A stretch of DNA of 64,000 nt from Rhizomicrobium electricum (GTDB lineage: Bacteria > Pseudomonadota > Alphaproteobacteria > Micropepsales > Micropepsaceae): positions 1 to 64,000 of the forward strand of contig NZ_JAASQS010000011.1 in NCBI RefSeq assembly GCF_011762045.1. Direction: 5' to 3'. The position numbers and the translations under genes are program-made. Below the pieces are notes generated by a model. The model was not told where the DNA came from, did no database searches, and saw only the letters and a program-made list of their open reading frames with translations. Below, in pieces: positions 45,359 to 57,776 of this stretch. The number at the start of each line of letters is the position of its first letter. Within the stretch, counting starts at the first letter, position 1.

Positions 45359-46229
45359 GCCTGAAGGACATTTTCTCCACCGAACGGCCGATCAGCGTGT
45401 CGTTCGAGTTCTCGCCGCCCAAGACGGCCGAGATGGAAGAGCAACTCTGGACCTGCATCAAGCGCCTGGAGCCGCTCGGGCCGTCGTTCGTTTCGGTCAC
45501 ATACGGCGCCGGCGGGTCGACCCGCGACCGCACGCACGCCACCGTCAAGCGCATGGTGCAGGAGACCAAATTAAAGCCCGCCGCGCATCTGACCTGCGTC
45601 GGCTCGCCGAAAGCCGAAATCGACGCCATCGTGCGCCAGTATTGGGACGCCGGCGTGCGCCATATCGTTGCCTTGCGCGGCGACATGCCGGGTATGGCGC
45701 AACCCTACCAGCCGCATCCCGAAGGTTATGCGTCGACGCCCGACCTTATCCGCGGCATCCGCGCCATCGGCGATTTCCAGGTCAGCGTGTCGTGCTATCC
45801 CGAGAAGCATCCGGAATCGCCGTCGCTGGAACACGATCTCGATCTTCTGAAAAAGAAGGTCGATGCCGGTGCCGACCGCGCCATCACGCAGTTCTGCTTT
45901 TCCGCCGAAACGCTGGCGCGCTTTCGCGACCGCGCCGACCGCTGGGGCATTTCGGTGCCGATCGTGCCGGGCCTGATGCCGACCACCAATTTCAAGGGCA
46001 TCCGCAACATGTCGGCGCGCTGCGGCGCGCAAGTTCCGTCGTGGTTGGCTGCGCTCTATGAAGGTCTCGACAAGGATCTCGAAAGCCGCCGCATCGTCGC
46101 CTCGGCGGTGCTGGCCGAACAGGTCAGCGAATTGCACGCCTACGGCTTCGAGCAGTTCCACTTCTACACCTTGAACCAAGCCGACCTCACCTATGCCACC
46201 TGCCGCATTCTCGGCGTAAAGGACACCTT

Positions 46230-46233
<4 letters not shown>
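45355..46233 (+). CDS. metF: Methylenetetrahydrofolate reductase
   Basis: A 292-residue TIM-barrel flavoprotein that reduces 5,10-methylene-THF to 5-methyl-THF for methionine synthase. Motifs are [14 protein letters not shown] (with the catalytic Glu), [28 protein letters not shown] and TQFCFS. Length is typical. Four-base overlaps with the regulator upstream and metH downstream show a coupled sahR-metF-metH operon. Confidence 0.95.
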
Positions 46234-49919
<3,686 letters not shown>

Positions 49920-49969
49920 TTGAACGGATTTCGATGCAGGATTAGTCTTCCGCGAAACGGGGGGCAATC

Positions 49970-50914
49970 ATGGATCGACTTTCGCGCGCGCGTGCGTTTT
50001 CGCGGCGGACTTTTCTCGGCACCGGTGTGGCCGCCGTCGCGGCTGGGCCCGCCTTGGCGGAAGAGGAATGCAAGCTGCTGCGGCTTGCCATCCTCGACAT
50101 GATACCCTTCGGCGGGTTGGTCGTCGTCGAGTGCGCCATCGAGGACCGCAAGCTCCACATGCTGGTGGACACCGGCGGATGGCTGACCTGTTTCACCGAG
50201 GCCATTGCGGCCGAGCTGAAATTGCCGGTCGATCTGCGTCCCGAGGAAGGGATCGTCATGTACGGCGGCCTGCCGTTGCGCCGTTTCGTGAACATCGCCG
50301 GTTTTCGCATCGGACGTATGCGGGCGCCGCCGCTGCCTTATCCGCTGATGCCGCCGGGCCATTTGCCGGAAGGCGTTGACGGTCTGCTGGCGCCGGACTT
50401 TCTTGCCAACTTCGATCTCGATTTCGATTTCGGCGGCAAGAAGCTCAGCCTGTTTTCCAAGAACCATTGCGACGGCAAGGCCGGATACTGGGCGGCATCG
50501 CCGATCGAGCCCATCGACATCCTGCGTGATGACGACGGCGCACACATCTGGACCCACGTCAATGTCGACGGCGAGGACCTCAAGGCTTTGATCGATACCG
50601 GGGCGTCCTCCACGGTGATGAGCATGGACACCGCGCGCTACAAGTTCGGCATCCGCAGGGACGATCCGCGGCTGTCCGACGACACCCGCTACGAAAAACT
50701 GAAGGACACGAAGCGGTTTCCCTTCAAGCAGATGACGTTCGGCAACGTCAGGGTGGATAATCCCGACATCGTGCTGGTGCCCGACAATGTCGCTCAGATG
50801 GGACCGAACGGGCCGTCGCTGATCCTCGGTTTGTCGGTGATGCACCACCTGCACATGTACATCGCCTATCGCGAGAAGAAGCTCTACGTTACCGGAGCGG
50901 ACGAGAAGGCCTGA
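49970..50914 (+). CDS. Exported retropepsin-like protein with two aspartate motifs
   Basis: A 314-residue protein with a Tat-like signal (SRRTFLGTGVAAVAAGPALA). It has two pepsin-type motifs, LVDTGG (Asp67) and LIDTGAS (Asp209), each followed by a glycine-rich strand and a late hydrophobic G (DGLLAPDF; SLILGLSVM). This is a tandem of two retropepsin-like domains, in which each half of a pepsin-type active site could be supplied by one domain. Substrate unknown. It is a single gene convergent with a LysE exporter. Confidence 0.65.
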   Translation: MDRLSRARAFSRRTFLGTGVAAVAAGPALAEEECKLLRLAILDMIPFGGLVVVECAIEDRKLHMLVDTGGWLTCFTEAIAAELKLPVDLRPEEGIVMYGGLPLRRFVNIAGFRIGRMRAPPLPYPLMPPGHLPEGVDGLLAPDFLANFDLDFDFGGKKLSLFSKNHCDGKAGYWAASPIEPIDILRDDDGAHIWTHVNVDGEDLKALIDTGASSTVMSMDTARYKFGIRRDDPRLSDDTRYEKLKDTKRFPFKQMTFGNVRVDNPDIVLVPDNVAQMGPNGPSLILGLSVMHHLHMYIAYREKKLYVTGADEKA

Positions 50915-50923
50915 CGAACCGGT

Positions 50924-51550
50924 TCAGCGCCGCTCGCTCCAGGCCAGCCGCACGGCAAGGCCCAGCATCACGCTGGCGCTGATCCAGCCCATGATGCGGC
51001 CGACGATCGGATTGGCTTTCAGCTTTTCCGACAGCTTGCCGCCGCCGAAAGCGACGATCGCATTCACCGTGGTGCCGGAAATCGAGAAGCAGGTGCCGAG
51101 GATCATGATCTGCAGCCACACCGGCCCGATGGTGGGGTTCACGAACTGCGGCAGGAAGGCGATGAAGAAGATCGCCACCTTGGGATTGAAGATGTTGGTG
51201 ACGAAGCCCTGCCGGAATGCGGTTCTGACGCCCTCTTCGGCGCTCATCTCGGAGAGTTTCGGCGGATTGCGGATCATGCCGACAGCGATCCAGACGAGAT
51301 AGGCCGCACCGGCATAGCGCACCACGTCGTAAGCGAGCGGAAACGCCGCGAACAGCGCCGCCAGTCCGAACGCGGCGAGCGTCATGTGAAACACGATGGT
51401 GGCGATGCCGATGCCGAGCGCCGCCGCCACGCCGGCGCGGGTGCCGCGATGGGTCGCCTGCGCCAGCACGAAGGTCATGTCGGGGCCGGGCGTGACGTTG
51501 AGCGCCAAGGCGCCTGCCATGAAGATCAGGAAGGTGTCGAGATGGGGCAT
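50924..51550 (-). CDS. LysE/RhtB family amino-acid exporter
   Basis: A 208-residue inner-membrane protein with six hydrophobic segments. The family signature NVTPGPDMTFV lies near the N-terminus and FRQGFVTNIFNPKVAIFFIAFLPQF in the middle. LysE-family proteins export amino acids such as lysine, homoserine or threonine; the substrate cannot be told. The PEBP gene lies four bases upstream on the same strand. Confidence 0.88.
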   Translation of the reverse strand: MPHLDTFLIFMAGALALNVTPGPDMTFVLAQATHRGTRAGVAAALGIGIATIVFHMTLAAFGLAALFAAFPLAYDVVRYAGAAYLVWIAVGMIRNPPKLSEMSAEEGVRTAFRQGFVTNIFNPKVAIFFIAFLPQFVNPTIGPVWLQIMILGTCFSISGTTVNAIVAFGGGKLSEKLKANPIVGRIMGWISASVMLGLAVRLAWSERR

Positions 51551-51554
51551 CGCG

Positions 51555-52118
51555 TTACGGATGCCCGAATTTCACGGTGAAGCTTGCCGACGCCAGCGCA
51601 TTGTTGCGGATCGCTGCGTCAACCTTGGTCATGCTGTCGCTCGCGCCGAGTCCGAGCTTGTCGATCTTCAGGGCATAGACCGTGAAGACATAGCGATGTG
51701 GCTTGCCGGGCGGCGGAGCAGGGCCGCCGTAACCGGGCGGACCGAAATCGGTCACCGATTGGATAGAACCGGGTGGCATGCCGAAGGCGCTGGCATTTTC
51801 GGGCAGGCCGGCCGTGCCGGCAGGAATGTCGAACGCCAGCCAATGCCACCAGCCGCCGGGGCGCGGAGCGTCAGGGCTCGGCGCATCGGGATCGTGACAG
51901 GTGACGGCGAAACTCTTGGTACCGGCCGGCGCGCCGCTCCAGGCGAGTGCGGGCGAGCGGTTCTGGCCGTGATAGCCCATGCCGTTGAAGACGTGCACCA
52001 TCGGCACGGTGCTGCCGTCGGGCAGCGTGGGTGAGGTAAGTTTGAACGGGGCTGCTGATGCGCTCATCGTTGCCACCATCATCAATCCGGAGAGCGCTAG
52101 GATAATGCGTGTAACCAT
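51555..52118 (-). CDS. YbhB/YbcL family PEBP-like protein, exported
   Basis: A 187-residue protein with a signal peptide (residues 1 to about 22). The phosphatidylethanolamine-binding-protein fold follows: NRSPALAWSGAP, then CHDPDAPSPDAPRPGGWWHWLAFDIPA and GYGGPAPPPGKPHRYVFTVYAL. The DPDAP and GxHRY-type ligand-site motifs are complete. Function in bacteria is not defined. It probably shares a transcript with the LysE gene. Confidence 0.88.
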   Translation of the reverse strand: MVTRIILALSGLMMVATMSASAAPFKLTSPTLPDGSTVPMVHVFNGMGYHGQNRSPALAWSGAPAGTKSFAVTCHDPDAPSPDAPRPGGWWHWLAFDIPAGTAGLPENASAFGMPPGSIQSVTDFGPPGYGGPAPPPGKPHRYVFTVYALKIDKLGLGASDSMTKVDAAIRNNALASASFTVKFGHP

Positions 52119-52176
52119 GCGCGGGGTTCCGGGGGTTCGAACGCGATACTAGCGCGGGCGTGGAACCCTGGAAACT

Positions 52177-52218
52177 CATGAGGCGGCCGGCGCGTTCCCG
52201 CGCCGTAGCCGCCTCATG
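52177..52218. ncRNA. Strong hairpin in gap upstream of PEBP gene, candidate structured RNA or terminator
   Basis: CATGAGGCGGC pairs with GCCGCCTCATG, and inside it GGCGCG pairs with CGCGCC around TTCC, with only a small bulge between. It lies in the 262-base gap between the dcd 3' end and the PEBP gene. No U-run follows on either strand, so it is not a standard terminator. The rest of the gap (52219-52380) has no gene that I can support. Confidence 0.35.
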
Positions 52219-52380
52219 CTGCCCCCTTCAATGCGGACCCTCCGCGGAGCTCTTGCCCCTTCGTCGTCATCCGCGGCGGGACGAATAAGTCCAAACTCGC
52301 GTCGCTTTCGCAACGGGCCGCGCCGTCTCACCTGTCGGGTTTGCGACCGCTTGTGGATTCGGGGCAACAATTTGCGAAGG

Positions 52381-53529
52381 TTAATCGGTGAAGTGTTTAG
52401 AAAGCTTCAAACCTTGGCGCTGGTAATGTGAGCCGATACCTTCGCCGTAGGCTTCCACCGGAACTTCGGTGAGCCGCTCGAAGACCAATCGTCCGATGAT
52501 CTGGCCGTGTTCCAGGATGAAGGGAACTTCGTGGCTGCGCACTTCCAGGACGGCACGCGCCGATGGCGGCCGGCCCTGGGTGTAGCCGAAACCGGGATCG
52601 AAAAAGCCCGCGTAATGGACGCGGAACTCGCCGACCAGCGGATTGAACGGCACCATTTCGGCCGCGTATTCGGGCGGAATGGCGACCGCTTCCCGTGATG
52701 CGAGAATGTAGAATTCGTCGGGATCGAGCACGATGTTGCCCGACTTCGAGGGCTCGATCGGATCCCAGAACTCGCGCGGATCGAGCACGCCGCGCCGGTC
52801 GATATCGATGATGTTGGTATGATGCTTGGCGCGCCAGCCGATCTGGGGGCCGCTATCCGTGCCGATCAGATCGACCGACAGGCCCAGTCCGTCTTCGATA
52901 TTCGGTTCGCAATCGACCAGCGGACTTTCCGCATGCAAACGGCGCAATTGCGTATCGGTGAACTGCGGATTACCGCGCCGCACGCGCAGCTGGTTCAGCC
53001 GCGAGCCTTTGCGCACCAGCACCGGGAACGTGCGTGGGCTGATTTCGGCGTACAGCGGGCCTTTATAGCCGGTCTCGACGCGATCGAAGCTCTGCGCCCG
53101 GTCGGTGATGAGACGGGTGAAGACATCGAGCCGCCCGGTCGAACTTTTCGGATTGGCAATGCCGGAAACGCGGAACGAGAAGTCGGCGCTTTCGAGCAGC
53201 GGCACGACATAGACGCAGCCGGTTTCCAGCACCGCGCCGTTGGAGATGTCGATCTCGTGCAGCACCGCATTGCTGAGCTTTTCCTGCACCGTGGCGTTGG
53301 GGCCGGGCAGGAAGCTCGCGCGCATCCGCCACGCGACCGGGCCGAGACGTAGGTCGATGCTGGCCGGTTGGATCTGGGCGTCGTCGAACTCTTCCGTAGC
53401 GACCACTTCGCGCCGGGCGCGAATGAGGCGCTTCAGGACGTGACCGGGCAGGATGCCGGTGGAATGCTTGCCATAGCTCTCTGGCTCATCGGCGGCGAAC
53501 AGGGTTTCGTCGGGATTTTCGGTGGTCAT
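52381..53529 (-). CDS. dcd: 2'-deoxycytidine 5'-triphosphate deaminase, two-domain form
   Basis: A 382-residue protein, about twice the length of E. coli Dcd. It deaminates dCTP to dUTP for thymidylate synthesis. It has two dUTPase-like halves: the N-terminal half contains QIQPASIDLRLG and SFRVSGIANPKSSTGRLDVFTRLI; the C-terminal half contains SREAVAIPPEYAAEM, FDPGFGY and EVRSHEVPFILEHGQIIGRLVFERL. This duplicated form is common in Alphaproteobacteria. Confidence 0.92.
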   Translation of the reverse strand: MTTENPDETLFAADEPESYGKHSTGILPGHVLKRLIRARREVVATEEFDDAQIQPASIDLRLGPVAWRMRASFLPGPNATVQEKLSNAVLHEIDISNGAVLETGCVYVVPLLESADFSFRVSGIANPKSSTGRLDVFTRLITDRAQSFDRVETGYKGPLYAEISPRTFPVLVRKGSRLNQLRVRRGNPQFTDTQLRRLHAESPLVDCEPNIEDGLGLSVDLIGTDSGPQIGWRAKHHTNIIDIDRRGVLDPREFWDPIEPSKSGNIVLDPDEFYILASREAVAIPPEYAAEMVPFNPLVGEFRVHYAGFFDPGFGYTQGRPPSARAVLEVRSHEVPFILEHGQIIGRLVFERLTEVPVEAYGEGIGSHYQRQGLKLSKHFTD

Positions 53530-53600
53530 GGGGCCGGAAACTAGCCTGCCGTCCCCCCTCCGTCATCCTCGGGAATCGAGAAACCCACGGCTTTTCGCGC

Positions 53601-54485
53601 TTATTCGGTGCCGTAACGCCGAATCGCGGTCAAAACACCGGCAGAATCGAACAGACAGCCGAGCATCCGGCCTTTGCCTTCGGGCGCGTCGAACATCAGC
53701 ACAAAGCGGCCGTCGGGATTGTGGTTCTCGGTGATCGGCTTGCCGAACTTCTTGCGGACCTCGTCGGCGGTGGACTTACCCGCCGTGAAACCGTAGTCGG
53801 CCGAAGCGTCGTCGGCGAGACGGCGCATGCCGCCGGGGGCCGCAACCGGTTTGGGCGGTTCGGTGACGGTGCCGGGGAGACAGACGCCCTTGGCATCGAT
53901 AGCGGCGCAGAGCTTCACTTGTTCGCTGAGGTATTTGTTGGCGTTGCCCTGGCGGGCCATCATGGCCTTGACGGCTTCGAGCTGATCGCCGCTGAATTCG
54001 ATGACGCCGCCGACGCGGTTCTTATCTGCCGGGCGGCGGATCTCGTATTGCACGACATAGAACGCCTTGGTGCCCGCGATCGCTTTCAGGAAGATGTCGA
54101 TATCCTTGTCGGTGCCTTTCTGGTGGGAGCAGTAAAGCTGGGCATAGGCGACCGCAAAGCCGTTATCGATACGCTCCACCGGGCCGTTGGCGCGCAAGCT
54201 CTCGCACTGTCCGCGGACACGCTGGAACATGCCTTTGACGAAATCGGCAGGCGTCATCTGGCCTTTGAAGAAATGCTGCTCGGTCAGGATGTCCTTGATG
54301 TCGTCTTCAGTCTGATCGGCCGGAATCCACTCGCGCATCAGCATCAGCGCATTGGATTTGTCGGTGATGTTTTTCCACGGCGTCGCCGCCGGATAGGGCG
54401 GCACCAGCAGCGTTTCGTCGGTCGTTTCGGCGTTCGCGCAAACTGCTACGGCGGCGAAAAGAGCCGCCACGATCATCCGGTTCAT
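53601..54485 (-). CDS. Exported protein with BamE/SmpA-like C-terminus
   Basis: A 294-residue protein with a signal peptide (MNRMIVAALFAAVAVCANAE). Residues from about 230 (FTAGKSTADEVRKKFGKPI, then LGCLFDSAGVLTAIRRYG) resemble the SmpA/OmlA (BamE-like) fold. The central region (about 30-200) has four cysteines and no family that I recognise. It is a single gene downstream of the dinG-type helicase on the same strand. Confidence 0.55.
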   Translation of the reverse strand: MNRMIVAALFAAVAVCANAETTDETLLVPPYPAATPWKNITDKSNALMLMREWIPADQTEDDIKDILTEQHFFKGQMTPADFVKGMFQRVRGQCESLRANGPVERIDNGFAVAYAQLYCSHQKGTDKDIDIFLKAIAGTKAFYVVQYEIRRPADKNRVGGVIEFSGDQLEAVKAMMARQGNANKYLSEQVKLCAAIDAKGVCLPGTVTEPPKPVAAPGGMRRLADDASADYGFTAGKSTADEVRKKFGKPITENHNPDGRFVLMFDAPEGKGRMLGCLFDSAGVLTAIRRYGTE

Positions 54486-54532
54486 GCTGTCCAGCCGCCC
54501 CTATGTCCGCGCTAGCATCGCACTTTGCCGGG

Positions 54533-57301
54533 TCAGGCGGAAGGAGGAAGCAGGCCGGTGCCCAGAAAGCCACGGATTTCGCGGACGGCTTCGGCGAGAC
54601 CGCAACGCAGAACCGGCGTTTCCGGCGGAAAAGCGGCCAAGAGGCGCGATGGCGTTGCCGATTCCAGGATGACGAAACAGCCCTTGTCGTTCTGACCCCG
54701 GATCAGCCGTCCGAACGCCTGCTTTAACCGTAAGCGGGTCAGAAGATCGTCGTAACTCCTGCCGAAGCGCGCCCGCCGCGCTTTGTGCAGGATGGTCGGC
54801 TTCGGCCACGGCACTTTGTCGAACACGACAAGACGCAGCGAGCGCCCCGGCACATCGACGCCGTCGCGCAACGCATCGGTGCCCAGGAGGCACGAGTTCT
54901 CTTCCGAGCGGAACAAGTCCACCAGCGCGCCGGTGTCGAGCCGGTCGACATGCTGCGCATACAAAGTGAGACCCGCTTCGGCGAGCGGCCCGGCGATCTT
55001 GGTTTCGACGGACTTCAGTGCCCGCACTGCCGTGAACAGCCCGAGCGCGCCGCCGCCCGCCGCCAGGAAGAGTTCGCGGAACGCCGCCGCCATCTGGTCG
55101 GGATTGCGCCGCTCGACGTCGCGCACGATGAACACGCGCGATTGCTCCGCGTAAGCGAAGGGCGAACCGAAACTCGCGCGCCGCGCCGGTTCGGGCAGAT
55201 GGGCTGCGCCGGTGCGGACTTCGGCGGATTGCCAATCGTCTTCGTTGCCGGCGTCGCGCAGCGTCGCCGAGGTGACCAATGCGCCATGCGCGCGCGCCAG
55301 TACTTCGTTGGTGAGCGGCACGGTGGGATCGACCCAGCGCCGTTCGAGACCGATGTCGGTGCCGCGGCCGTCTTCGCGGGTGATCTCGAACCAGTCGACG
55401 AAATCGTCGTTGATCTCGCCGGTTTCGAGCGCTTCGAGCATGCTCATCCAGGCGGGCAATATGATCCTGCCGCGCCATTCGAGGCCGCGCGCTGCCGCAT
55501 CGATCCGCGCCCGCTGATAAGGTTCCAGCTCGCTCGATTTGTCGTCGAGATGCTGGCGCAGCGCCTTGGCGAGCCGCATCAACGGCACCGCCAGACGCTT
55601 CAAGCCTTTGCCTAATTGCTGCGCCGCTTCGATCATCTCGTCGGTAAGCGGCATGGTCTCGCATTCGAGCGAATAGAACTGGTCGCGATCTTCGCAGCGG
55701 GCGCGGACGTGCTGATAGACGGCAGCGAGAAACACTTCGCCCGGCCCATGTGGCGATCCGAGGCGCGAGGTCCAGCCTTCGCCCGCCAGGACGCTGGCCG
55801 CCGCCACGGCTTCTTCCAGTGCGCGGCGCGCGTCTTCATTGTCTTCGACCAGATCCTTCAGTCGTTCTTCCAGCCCGCGCGAGCGCGACCGCGTGCGTCC
55901 TTCGGGACCGCGCACCCAGCGGCGCATGTCGGCCATTTCGGTGCCGGAGACCGCCGCGGCGAATCCGGAATCGGCGGCATCGAACAGATGATGACCTTCG
56001 TCGAAGACATAGCGTGTGCGCCGCTCGCCGCCATTGTCGGTGGTTTCGTCGGTCCCCAGCCAATCCTGGGCCGCATTGGCGATGACGAGGGCATGGTTGG
56101 CGACGACGATCTGAGCATTCTTGGCCCGCCGCACGATCTTTTCGATGAAGCAGACGCGGTAATGCGGACAGGCGGCGTAGATGCACTCGCCGCGCCGGTC
56201 GGTGATTTCGCGCAGCGGCAGATAGGCGGCGAGGAATGCCGGAAAGCCGCTGCCGGAAATGTCGCCGTCGGCGGTCGCCGCCACCCAGCGCGAAATCAGC
56301 GCCAGCGCGATGGTGCGATGGCTTGGTGCCAGCGCCTGCCGCTTCACCGCCTCTTCGAAGTTCAACAGGCAGAGATAATTCTCGCGTCCCTTGCGGGCAA
56401 CGACCTTGTCTTCGCGTTCGGCGGGATCGGGGTAAAGCCGCGAACACTCCGCCACGATCTGGCGCTGCAGATTGCGGGTATAGGTCGAGATCCACAGGCC
56501 CGGCCCGTTTTTCTCCGCCCATAAACTCGCGGGCGCCAGATACCCGAGCGTCTTGCCGATGCCGGTGCCCGCTTCCACCAGTGCCACCCGCGGCGCTCCG
56601 GCGCGTTCGCGCGGGCTGAAGGCGAATGCGGCGGCGTCGGTATAGGCGCGCTGCTCGGGGCGCTCCTCGCCGGTGTTGCCGACCAGCGATGCCAGCCGCG
56701 CGCGCGCTTCTTCCGGCGTCACCGGCAGGGACGACGGCTTGCCCGGCGCCGGGGCGTCTTCCCATTCCGATAGCGTGCGCCAGACTTCGAACCCGGCAAG
56801 CGGGGCGCGCTGCAATTCGCTCGGCTCGATGATGTCGAGGATCGGTCCGGCCCAGCGCCATCCCGCTTTGGCCATGGTCTGGCAGAGCGGACGCAATACA
56901 GACAGCGTTTTGGCGGGGAGGGTGGGCAGTTCTTCCAGCAGCAGCCGCGCGGATTCTCGCAACGCGCCGGCTCCGGTCTGATCCGCCACCGCTACACCCA
57001 GCACCTGCGCGATCCCGAGCGCACTCGGCACGCAGGGGGTACCCGGCCGCACGAAGGCGAACAGCTCCAGCACGTCGTAGCAGAGCCGCGACGGCGCCGC
57101 TTTCAACCGCCCGGCGACAAAGGCGGCATTGGCGACGAGGACATTGCCGTCGGCGAGCAGGGCGGCGGCTTCGGCGGCGCCGATAGGACGCAACCGGCCG
57201 TGGTCGCCGCCGTCAACAACCGCGCCCGTACCGGCGGGCACGAGCGCCGGCAGCGCCAGGAGAAGCGAAAGGTCGGGCGGGTTGATTCTGGGATCGTTCA
57301 C
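54533..57301 (-). CDS. dinG: DinG/XPD-type ATP-dependent DNA helicase
   Basis: A 922-residue superfamily II helicase with an iron-sulfur domain. After an N-terminal extension of about 250 residues it has Walker A (VEAGTGIGKTLGYL), cysteines fitting the FeS cluster (one in NYLCLLNF and three in ECIYAACPHYRVC), the DEGHHLFD box and C-terminal motif VI (QAFGRLIRGQNDKG). This layout fits DinG-like 5'-3' helicases that clear replication-blocking structures. A modified Hpt-like protein gene lies seven bases upstream on the same strand. Confidence 0.88.
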   Translation of the reverse strand: MNDPRINPPDLSLLLALPALVPAGTGAVVDGGDHGRLRPIGAAEAAALLADGNVLVANAAFVAGRLKAAPSRLCYDVLELFAFVRPGTPCVPSALGIAQVLGVAVADQTGAGALRESARLLLEELPTLPAKTLSVLRPLCQTMAKAGWRWAGPILDIIEPSELQRAPLAGFEVWRTLSEWEDAPAPGKPSSLPVTPEEARARLASLVGNTGEERPEQRAYTDAAAFAFSPRERAGAPRVALVEAGTGIGKTLGYLAPASLWAEKNGPGLWISTYTRNLQRQIVAECSRLYPDPAEREDKVVARKGRENYLCLLNFEEAVKRQALAPSHRTIALALISRWVAATADGDISGSGFPAFLAAYLPLREITDRRGECIYAACPHYRVCFIEKIVRRAKNAQIVVANHALVIANAAQDWLGTDETTDNGGERRTRYVFDEGHHLFDAADSGFAAAVSGTEMADMRRWVRGPEGRTRSRSRGLEERLKDLVEDNEDARRALEEAVAAASVLAGEGWTSRLGSPHGPGEVFLAAVYQHVRARCEDRDQFYSLECETMPLTDEMIEAAQQLGKGLKRLAVPLMRLAKALRQHLDDKSSELEPYQRARIDAAARGLEWRGRIILPAWMSMLEALETGEINDDFVDWFEITREDGRGTDIGLERRWVDPTVPLTNEVLARAHGALVTSATLRDAGNEDDWQSAEVRTGAAHLPEPARRASFGSPFAYAEQSRVFIVRDVERRNPDQMAAAFRELFLAAGGGALGLFTAVRALKSVETKIAGPLAEAGLTLYAQHVDRLDTGALVDLFRSEENSCLLGTDALRDGVDVPGRSLRLVVFDKVPWPKPTILHKARRARFGRSYDDLLTRLRLKQAFGRLIRGQNDKGCFVILESATPSRLLAAFPPETPVLRCGLAEAVREIRGFLGTGLLPPSA

Positions 57302-57308
57302 GCCGCGA

Positions 57309-57725
57309 CTATGCGACGGAATCCACCATGGATGCTACCAGGTTTGGAAACCGTGCGGCGAGTGCCAGGCGGAAGCGCTCGTATTCCAGCATCACCATCT
57401 GGGCGTCATTGCGCAGCGCCTCGGCGCTGTCGGCGCGATAGGCGGCGTCGGCCAGTTTGCGGGCGGCCGCGGCCACGCGGCGAAATCCCAGCCCCTCGGC
57501 TTCCCGGCCGATCTCGAGGGCGGCGCGCACCGCTTCCTGCCAATAGGCACAGGTCATCGCCTCTTCGAGCCGCTGGCACAAGGCATCCGAGTTTTCGAGA
57601 TAGAGGGCGAGCACCGCCTTCAATTCGTCCCCGAAATCCGCTTCCAAACGCGTGAAAACGGCGTCGTCTGCGGCGCCGGGGGCGTCGGATTCGGTCAGAA
57701 ACTCGGCGGCGGACGTTGACGACAT
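57309..57725 (-). CDS. Hpt-like helical protein lacking the phospho-histidine
   Basis: A 138-residue helical protein resembling an Hpt domain: FGDELKAVLALYLENSDALCQRLEEAM, then AALEIGREAEGLGFRRVAAAARKLADAAY. In true Hpt domains the second helix has a phosphorylated His at the start of an HxLKGxx motif. Here the corresponding stretch (AALEIGREAEGLG) has no His. It may be a pseudo-Hpt adaptor. It precedes the helicase gene by seven bases and is divergent from lysK. Confidence 0.5.
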   Translation of the reverse strand: MSSTSAAEFLTESDAPGAADDAVFTRLEADFGDELKAVLALYLENSDALCQRLEEAMTCAYWQEAVRAALEIGREAEGLGFRRVAAAARKLADAAYRADSAEALRNDAQMVMLEYERFRLALAARFPNLVASMVDSVA

Positions 57726-57776
57726 GGCCCCTCCAGCCTAGCTTCCCCGCCTTTCCAAACAGTTTAGGAACTCGGT

